From: Endothia cerciana | Lineage: Eukaryota > Ascomycota > Sordariomycetes > Diaporthales > Cryphonectriaceae | DNA: 64,000 bases | Direction: 5' to 3' | NCBI GenBank assembly: GCA_026119935.1 | Contig: JALRMH010000010.1 | Location: 124,001 to 188,000, forward strand | Shown here: positions 56,905-64,000 of the stretch, in pieces | Position numbering within the stretch: position 1 is the first letter of the stretch | Layout: each line of letters begins with the position of its first letter | The notes under the pieces: generated by a model | Seen by the model: the letters and a program-made list of their open reading frames with translations, nothing else | What the model was told of the DNA's origin: nothing | Database searches by the model: none | Translations under genes and position numbers: made by a program

Positions 56905-58266
56905 TCACCCGGGCTGCACATAATTTATTGTGACCATTGTGATTGTGTCCAGATGTATGCCATCCTCATGATGACGTTCACTGCCTTGATTGGATCCAGG
57001 CGGCCGCCAGTCGCTGCCGTTGAGCTTCCACCATTTCCGCCCGCTGGGCTCATCCACACTTCGGCCCTTGCCCTGGCCTCGTGTTGCCCCTTCGACCCAG
57101 ACGATGTTCCCGTATACCCTTTCAGGAGTCCTGACGAAGTTGTACTTGCCGAGACCAACTTTCTCGAGCTCCCTATAGGAGCTGAACAGGATCGTTGTGG
57201 ACCAGAGGATCGAATCCAGCAACCCGGACATCGATGACAGGATCGACACGAACGAAAGGTACGTGTTGGTGAGCTGAGTACCACCTGCAGCAATAAGGCC
57301 GACGAGTAGGATAGGCCCGGAACAGCAGATGAAGATGACAGGGTATATCAGGAAGGCCGAGTGAAGGCCAGAAGGCTCCCGCGGCGCATCCCCCCTCCTG
57401 TCCCAAGGCGTCCGCCTGCTTGACTGTCTGTGCCGCACCCACACGATGAAGGTCCACGTGTGACAGATGAGGGTGACTCCGATGGACAACGTGATCCAGA
57501 AATTCTGGAGCCAGAAGCCGTACCTCGCCGCATATTTCCAGTTCACCCAGCACAACGACTTAGACCTGGCGTAGTACCATCCCTCGGGCTCGGACAGGAA
57601 ACGACGAGAGATCCCCAGGTTTATGAAGGAGAGCAAGAACGCTGAGGTCCAACTGATACCCGCAACGATCCAGACCGCGCGCCGGGAGAACTTGTAGTCC
57701 CATACGATCGTGAGCAGGGTGTTCAGCGAGATCGAGATGAGGAAGGCGCTGGTTGAAAGACTCCCGAGGTTGACGAAGAATCCCTGGGTTGCGCAGGTGG
57801 TCGAGGGCACGAATATCCCGTCCAGGCGCCACCAAGTCAGGCCGAAAACGAACGCCATGGCCTGGAACATGTCGGCTACTAGGAGGTGGTGGATGAGGGT
57901 GAGGAACGGGTTGAACTCCAGGCTCGTCGCGGCCTGGGCATCTCGACTTTCAAAGTTCTGCGAGAGGACTTTCGTCATGTCTGAGGTAGGCTGTTGCCGA
58001 TTCGCCCCGAGAGTCAACTTGTCGAATGTACTCGCGTATGTGTTCGTGTCGTGGGCACCAAGCCCTCGTGAATCTTCATCGCTGCCCCACCGCGATTGGA
58101 CGATTCGATAGGTGATGTGCGCAAAGAGAAGGGCACAGGACACCAACGAGAGTAGCCCAAATATGCCCATGGTGATGACATCTCTCTTCACCGGCGATGG
58201 CAGGGGCGAGAGGGTCCCAATACCGTAAGATATATCCGCGTCCGAGTCCATATCGTCGGATATCAT
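56905..58266 (-). CDS. seven-TM GPCR-like membrane protein
   Basis: Single-exon gene, 453 residues from the first ATG at 58266 (the frame opens slightly upstream at a GTG). About seven hydrophobic segments: ITMGIFGLLSLVSCALLFAH; FLTLIHHLLVADMFQAMAFV; GFFVNLGSLSTSAFLISISL; AVWIVAGISWTSAFLLSFIN; FWITLSIGVTLICHTWTFIV; AFLIYPVIFICCSGPILLVG; LSFVSILSSMSGLLDSILWS. The pattern (SRW after TM1, an N-glycosylation-free N-terminus, and a long loop with HRQSSRRTPWDRRG between TM5 and TM6) fits fungal cAMP-receptor/Git3-like GPCRs rather than transporters. The C-terminal cytoplasmic tail is about 90 residues. A plasma-membrane sensor role is inferred from topology only; the ligand is unknown. Confidence 0.65.
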   Translation of the reverse strand: MISDDMDSDADISYGIGTLSPLPSPVKRDVITMGIFGLLSLVSCALLFAHITYRIVQSRWGSDEDSRGLGAHDTNTYASTFDKLTLGANRQQPTSDMTKVLSQNFESRDAQAATSLEFNPFLTLIHHLLVADMFQAMAFVFGLTWWRLDGIFVPSTTCATQGFFVNLGSLSTSAFLISISLNTLLTIVWDYKFSRRAVWIVAGISWTSAFLLSFINLGISRRFLSEPEGWYYARSKSLCWVNWKYAARYGFWLQNFWITLSIGVTLICHTWTFIVWVRHRQSSRRTPWDRRGDAPREPSGLHSAFLIYPVIFICCSGPILLVGLIAAGGTQLTNTYLSFVSILSSMSGLLDSILWSTTILFSSYRELEKVGLGKYNFVRTPERVYGNIVWVEGATRGQGKGRSVDEPSGRKWWKLNGSDWRPPGSNQGSERHHEDGIHLDTITMVTINYVQPG

Positions 58267-59923
58267 GACGCCCTGCACATGGGTGCTGGGAACTCTGGGG
58301 GAAAGTGCTCAGAGTCAGGGGCGAAATGGCCAAACATTGGGCCAAGAGAAGCACTGGCCAACGACGACACTGTCGTACCGAGGAAGCAGGGCGGTAACCG
58401 GGTCACAGTCTGTCGTGGGGGATCTGGTTATGATGGTACACTTATATCAGATCAAGAGCCGATCGAAGTGAGTCCAGTGGTATCTCGGTCTGGAGGAAGC
58501 AGATTGTGCAAAACTCATCGTGATCAGGGAGTACCAAGTCGCGCTTTGACCCTGCAGTAATCCATACAAGGACAGCGCTGGCTTCGTGGGGTATGAAATC
58601 TGTACATCATGCCCGCATGGGAGGACTAATTAAGACGACGCAGGGATCGATTCTGATCAACGCAGGCCTCAGGCCCCGGTTGGCCCTGAGAAAGCGTGTC
58701 AGACTTGATGCCCACTTAGTCACCAGACAAGTGCCCACACTCCAGAAGCCAGGGACCACGGCTGATGGTACATAAGGCTCAAAATCTAACCCGGATCCAG
58801 CAGGCGAGTCATACGATGCGGCAGTAGAGCCACAATTTCAATCAGCCCGTCAGGGGGAAACTCAACCAGTCCTGGTATTTTATAGGCCAGGACCCGAGTA
58901 GTCCGTGTCTAATCGCAAAGCTAAGCTAGCCCAGGCCGGACTGATGAAGCGGCATCCTTGCGGTCCAAACCTCGTCCCAGGCGGCTCATATTGCTGCTCT
59001 TCAGCACCTGCGCTCTTCCTCGCGTCGTGCCGCACATGCTATGGCAGCGTTCCGGAACCCCGACCGCTCCGAGAACGTGTAGACGGTCCTGTTCAGAAGA
59101 AATACAGGTTACGGGCGTCAGCAATCACCAGCCGTACTGTGTTCCGCCGCTCGCGGGTTGCTTCCTGGACACCAGCTCGAGCAACTTCGAAATTGCATCA
59201 AGCAGGGTGCATAAAGTTTGTATATCTCTGAAGGGTCGCCAAGAGCCAGCGTTTATTACCCTGCTGTGACCATATCTCGTCCCGGAGCATGGAATCTATT
59301 CCGCCACGTGGGGAACGCGGAAGGTGTATCGACGTGCAAGTGGCCGAGGTCAGAGCGGTTTGCCGTTCTACCATGGTACTCCAGTAGCACTGAGAGCTTG
59401 GCGGCGGTTTCGACCTGCTACCTATTAGTGCCTGAGCGAGCGCCCCTAGCCTTCTGAAACAGGGATAATACTTGACACGAGAGATACGCTGCCGACCGCG
59501 CTTAGCACCTACCTTGGGCTAGTTCACCGAGCGGTAATAATGACCAGTGTCACAGCTCTTCAAAAAGGGTGATCACCCCTTGCTGACTAGGTATATAGTA
59601 TAATCCTGTGGTATAGGGGTGCGCGCTATACTCTCTTCAGACAGACGCAATGCGCCGGCAAATGTCTTTGCCTTTGAACCTCCCACCAGCATCGAGAGTC
59701 AACAGGACAGCATGCATTGAATTTATATCAGCCCCCTTCCAGCGGTTGGATAAGGGACTTCGGCCAGGGAATGGGAAGGCAACGTCGCCATAAACCCTAT
59801 CAAGTATTAGACAAATGTGCCGTCATCACTTACGGATAGTCACACCATAGCACTCAAGCTACCGGACTAGCATCGTCCCGTTACTGCTTCGGAAGAACAT
59901 GCAGAATTGTATTACCATTAGTA
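58267..59923. other. intergenic upstream of transposon
   Basis: About 1.65 kb without a recognised gene: promoter of the GPCR-like gene, then unremarkable sequence up to the TA target site of the pogo element. Confidence 0.5.
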
Positions 59924-59962
59924 AGTCAGACCACCCCCTTTCCGTTCACCCTGGTCAGCCAC
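59924..59962 (+). repeat. left TIR of Fot1/pogo element
   Basis: 39 bp beginning AGTCAGACCACC and ending TCAGCCAC, preceded by TA at 59922-59923. Exact inverted copy at 61709-61747. Confidence 0.97.
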
Positions 59963-61708
59963 ATTCAATATATATACATATATTGATTTTATCTACTTTT
60001 CTATTTTATTCACCTACTACAATGCAATCCTCCTCATCAGTAACTAATTCGATGCCGCTCTCTTTCAGCCTGACTGTCCTCGTCTTGATTAACTGTATTT
60101 TGAGCCCTCTGTATATCCTCAATGCCTGCAAACTTCGAATTCGGGCTTGTCTCGACCTTTCTTCTTTTCCTAGGCCTTGAGCCCTCAACCTGTGCTTTCA
60201 AGGCTTTATTTTCCTCCAGCGCCCTAGCCATAGCCAGGTCTCTGTCATCCCAAGCCTTTTTTATCTTTCTGAAAAGTAGACGTTGTGCTAGCACAGAGGA
60301 AAGCTGATGCCGATTCTGTTAGAGTTGGTGATACAGATCTTTAGCCTTCCTAGGGGTCGAATATATATCTAGCTGGCTTGAGGAGGCTTTCAGGGTAGAT
60401 TTTGCCTCTGCTGATAGCTTTGAGCTTGAACTAGGCTCGGCTTGAAGATGTTGTTGACTGTTGTCGATAAGAAGAGGGCTTAAGAGTAGCTTAGCTAGGC
60501 GAATAGGCTATAGACCTGTTGCTTTCTATCTAGATCTGATATTCTAGCTAGAAAGGCCTTCTATCCGAGCTAGACGATAGTTCTTAAGGAATAATCGCTT
60601 GCCTAGGATAGTTGATTCCCCTTATTGACTTAGAGCACTGATTTTCTTCCTATAAGCTCTTTTAAGAGACGAGAAGACCCCTAGATCAAGAGGTTGAAGA
60701 ACATGAGAAGTATAAGAGGGTAAATAAAGTAATAAGATGTTATTCTAAAAGCATTCCTACATAAATTCGTTAGTTATATAGCTGCTATAGCTATCTAGGA
60801 TTATTAGCCTGATCTTTAAGGGGTCTTCTAGCTAGCTACTAGGAATGAAGATCTTCTTTAGCTATTCAAGTGCTATTACATTATCTGTCTATCTGTTTTT
60901 CATAGCAGCGAATTACCAGCCCTGAAAAGAGTCTGGAAGAGTAGGAAACTATTACTGTTATATAGTTTTCCCTTTAAAAATGACTAGAGGAAGGAGGTAG
61001 TTGCCAGTAGCCGAGATACACTTGAGGAAAGAGGTCCAGGCTCTAGACCCATGGTCTTTTTTCTGGATTGAACGTGAAGAGAAGCCTCCGAGGACTAATC
61101 CATTCTCTCCCTAGCCCTCTATTATCCCAGCCTCGTCCATATTCCATCTATTAGCTGGCTTGATAGCTTGGATCTGAGGAAGATCAAGCAGACGGAACTA
61201 AGGCCGAATTACCTCTGTCGTTGCTCCATTAGTTCGAACAGAAGCAATCCTCCGAGCTTTCCGGACCCTGATCTCTGGATTTCTCTTCAGGAAAGACTCA
61301 GTCCATCTCTTTCCTAGAGGTTGAAGATCTCCATAGACCTTGAGGATTCTCTGAGCGAAAAGCCTCAGCTCTGAGTGGCTAGGAGAAAGTCCTAGACTTT
61401 CTTGAATCAAAATCCAATCAACAAGTTTTCTTTCCTAGCTAATAGAGAGCCTTTGTAAAGAATCAGCAGCTAGCTGATGAGATTGTGTACCTGATAAACG
61501 ATCTCGAAGTGTTTGATAGGGAATGCCCTATTCAGCCGAGGCCTTTCGAATAGACAAGCCTGCCCTGATGGCCTGAATAGCTTCTTGAATGTCAGACTCA
61601 GTATAGGGCTTCATTATAGTGTAATAGATGTCTGGTTGAAAGATGAAGTTATTTGGAAAGGAATTGATGAAGAAAAGTGAAAATATATAAGGGGGTTGAA
61701 ATGGCGGT

Positions 61709-61747
61709 GTGGCTGACCAGGGTGAACGGAAAGGGGGTGGTCTGACT
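61709..61747 (-). repeat. right TIR of Fot1/pogo element
   Basis: 39 bp beginning GTGGCTGACC and ending GGTCTGACT, followed by TA at 61748-61749. Perfect inverse of 59924-59962. Confidence 0.97.
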
Positions 61748-62261
61748 TATATCGTCTTGGCAATCCCTAAAACATGACCTTGAGGTTTTTATATCCGTTT
61801 TGATCCGTGCCTGTCAGGACCGGCGCCTGGAAGCATACCTAACGACTGAGGTCCATGGTGATTAGTAAAAGGTAAGCCGACCAGCGGATAGGGCTGATCG
61901 CCTGGATAACAGGCCCCTTCATGTAATACTAGGAACTATGTATTGTAAGGGATGGCTGCCTGTGCCTGGCCCTTGCTTGTGGTGATCTGCAAACATACCT
62001 TCCAGTTAAAGCATAACGGCGTAAGCTGACTAGGCGAACACAGCCGCTCGTAGGATTGTTGCGTCAATCCTCTGCGCGCTCTACTTCGCCAACTTCGCCT
62101 TCTCTTGAAAAGGGGTGGCCTATCCTCCAACTCCGAATTCGCGTCCTGAGCCCGTGCCTAAAAGTGCTCTCAGGGCCCAAAACCGCACAAAGGAGTCCGT
62201 CTCTTGAGATACCAGCGCTCTTCTTATTCTATGAGAATTCTGCAGTATTTACCATTTAGCA
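61748..62261. other. intergenic, Aim6 promoter
   Basis: About 510 nt between the transposon and the Aim6-like gene. No gene seen. The transposon therefore inserted roughly 0.5 kb upstream of that gene's start. Confidence 0.5.
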
Positions 62262-63777
62262 ATGCCCCTCTCTTGTCTATTGCGGCGGACACCGTCCCCA
62301 GGCTCGACGCTGGGATCCTCAAGTTCATCTGCCCAGACGATCATACCTGAAGGCCGATTTCGTGTATCAATGCGGAGGAGCATAGGAAAGCTGAGGACCC
62401 CCAGTGTCGAGCGGGACCTTGTGTTTTGGATTGGGAACTGCGTAATTGGGTGCTGTGTAGCCATGTGAGTCAACTGTCCAGAGGCCTCGCCGACAGTCTT
62501 GATCATGCGCATGCAACTCACATGAGGAGCCCGACAGATTCTGCCTGTTTGTGGTGCTCTTCCTCGACAACCCTCTGATCGCAAAAACATGGCGGTATTC
62601 CCAGTTTGCAGACCCGCTCTCACAGAACGGGACCATAGATCCGCTCTGGCTTCAAAACTTCTCCGACACCGTCTTCCCGGTCCTTTGCCACTCACACAAC
62701 GACTACTGGCGCGAACACCCCCTCTTCACGGCCTTGATGGCCGGATGTACGGGTACTGAGGCGGACGTCTGGCTGACAGACGACGGGAAGGACCTCCTCG
62801 TTGGCCACGACCAGGCGTCTCTCTCCCCAGAGAGGACACTGCAGTCGATGTACATCAACCCTCTCCTGCAGATCCTGGACTATCGAAACACTGTCGAGTC
62901 GTCGTGGGGCAACTTCACAGCCTCCGACCGCGCCAGGGGCGTCTTCGGCTCCAAACCGAACGAAAGCCTCGTCCTGTTGATCGACGTCAAGTCGGAGGCG
63001 AGGGACGTCTGGCCTCTGGTCATCAAGCAGCTAGAGCCTCTGCGGCAGAAACAGTATCTCACGCGCTACGAGCGTGTCCTTGGCAGTCCCGGCATCTCCG
63101 AAAAGGAGGGTCTCATCTGGCCGGGCCCCATCACTGTCGTGGGGTCAGGAAATCTGGACAGGAGGACATATTACAAGCTGCAAGAGGACATCACCCCGGA
63201 TGGCTACAGGATCCGTCCTTTCCCGGATGGCTATAGCGCATTCCACGCGTATCATGATACATTCCTGGATGCTCCCTTGCTGGACATGATGAAGCATAAT
63301 CATTTCTGGGACCTCCACTTCAACGGGGAGACATTCCCAATGGCCGGAGGCAGATACTTATACTACCCGGACAACGCGTTCTCTACATCAGTTTCGTTTA
63401 AGCAGGCCATAGGCGGCGTTAGGTTCGGGTTCAGCCGGAAGCAGCTGCAGGTACTGCGCGAGCAGCTCAGAATCGCTCGTCGGAGCGGGCTCGAGCCTCG
63501 CTATTGGGATATACCTGAGTGGCCTGTTAGCTATCGGGACTACATATGGGGTGTCCTGGCGGACGAGAAGGCGGGGATGCTGAATGCAGATGATGTGTTC
63601 TCGGCTGCGAGGGGAGACTGGACGAGTGTCTACGTGCGCAATGTCTATACGATGATTGCACTTTCGGCGGTGGCCGGTGCCATGGGCGTTGCTGCAGGCC
63701 GCATTGGCTGCGCTAGGATACTCGAGAGATGGCGCGTAAGAACAGCACCAACCCCCGCGCCTATCTATATGGACTGA
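62262..63777 (+). CDS. aim6: Aim6-like PLC-type phosphodiesterase, membrane anchored
   Basis: Two exons, 62262-62464 and 62538-63777 (480 residues). The 73-nt intron (GTGAGT, CGACAG, phase 2) lies inside a single TM helix, restored as GCCVAI | FCLFVVLFLD. It resembles altered inheritance of mitochondria protein 6, related to glycerophosphodiester phosphodiesterases and PI-PLC (TIM-barrel). The N-terminal cytosolic stretch is Ser/Arg-rich. The TM is at about residues 55-80. The catalytic-type HSHNDYWREHPLFTALMAGC follows, then TEADVWLTDDGKDLLVGHDQ, LVLLIDVKSEARDVWP and HFWDLHFNGETFPMAGGRYL. WDIPEWPVSYRDYIWGVLAD precedes a second hydrophobic segment near the C-terminus (MIALSAVAGAMGVAAG). His, Glu/Asp and Lys positions of the family core are present. 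The substrate is not known even for yeast Aim6. Confidence 0.88.
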
Positions 63778-64000
63778 AACTAGTATCCTCGTCAAATCTG
63801 GAGATGGAACGCTGGTGCCACCAGTGCATTATCATTGGGTAGGCAAAACTTGGTGTCAATGAAGCTCGGCGGAACAAGAATATATTGCCCATTAGTTAGT
63901 CGTAGTGTTTGTATTTCTTCATTGGATTCGGCATGGTACTGGTAAACCAAGAGATGACGCCTTCGTAATGAAGATGCAGTCCGCTTTATCACAGACGGCC

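Larger units (their letters stand above)
59924..61747 (-). mobile_element. Fot1/pogo-type DNA transposon, degenerate
   Basis: A complete 1,824-bp element by its ends: perfect 39-bp terminal inverted repeats flanked on both sides by TA, the target duplication of the Tc1/mariner superfamily. Size and structure match Fot1-like pogo elements. The transposase frame runs on the minus strand from 61614 (MKPYTESDIQEAIQAIRAGL). It contains a pipsqueak-type N-terminal HTH (GIPYQTLRDRLSGTQS), a CENP-B-type DNA-binding domain (ESLGLSPSHSELRLFAQRIL, LGKRWTESFLKRNPEIRV) and the start of the DDE domain (RWNMDEAGIIEG, GENGLVLGG). The tail is recognisable near 60290-60040 (KAQVEGSRPRKRRKVETSPN). The frame is in register but broken by many nonsense codons, at 61528-61530, 61435-61437, 61198-61200, 61111-61113 and more near 60850-60960. 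Not autonomous. Confidence 0.92.

Noticed and set aside
63792..63992. 66-codon minus-strand frame at the right edge
   Set aside because: Could be the tail of a gene outside the window, but a stop lies just upstream in frame and nothing is recognisable.

Overview
This window is nuclear DNA of a filamentous ascomycete (Pezizomycotina, most likely Sordariomycetes). Genes are broken by short spliceosomal introns (about 45-240 nt, GTRNGY donors, CTRAY branch points, YAG acceptors). The gene content is typically fungal: Pkc1-type kinase, GT15 mannosyltransferase, Zn2Cys6 regulator, RTA1 protein, Aim6, and a Fot1/pogo transposon whose nonsense codons look like RIP damage. No rRNA, tRNA, CRISPR array or plasmid feature was recognised. 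Exon joins below were worked out by hand from splice signals, reading phase and family resemblance.

Layout. 1-12.5 kb: an ER Qa-SNARE (Ufe1/syntaxin-18), aspartate aminotransferase, a weakly supported two-exon hypothetical gene, and a secreted GH43 arabinanase. 12.8-17.9 kb: a decayed multi-exon gene of a large fungal family with a CorA-like membrane C-terminus; the frame can be followed but is broken by at least five stops and several frame changes. 18-26 kb: an SDR oxidoreductase, the mitochondrial inner-membrane protein She9/Mdm33 and a seven-exon protein kinase C. 26-34.5 kb: a 3.5 kb gene-free stretch, then an ACMSD-like amidohydrolase, a Zn2Cys6 regulator and an RTA1 membrane protein, which may form a small metabolic or detoxification group. 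35.5-41.5 kb: a DUF924-like gene with an apparent frame break, acyl-CoA dehydrogenase, mitochondrial ribosomal protein uS12m and a GT15 mannosyltransferase. 43.7-50.3 kb: the decapping activator PAT1, RNA polymerase III subunit RPC5/Rpc37 and a polyglutamine protein starting MGC. 50.3-55.2 kb: gene-poor and rich in microsatellites and homopolymers. 55.2-58.3 kb: a histidine-phosphatase-fold protein that appears to lack its second catalytic His, and a seven-TM receptor-like protein. 59.9-61.75 kb: a Fot1/pogo element with perfect 39-bp TIRs and a TA target duplication. 62.3-63.8 kb: an Aim6-like PLC-type phosphodiesterase.

Most genes are unrelated housekeeping genes (secretory pathway, cell-wall integrity, mitochondrial biogenesis, mRNA decay, Pol III). 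The accessory signal lies in three places: the decayed CorA-like gene, the mutated transposon, and the amidohydrolase/Zn2Cys6/RTA1 trio. I did not find a clearly novel multi-gene system; the best leads are listed as findings.
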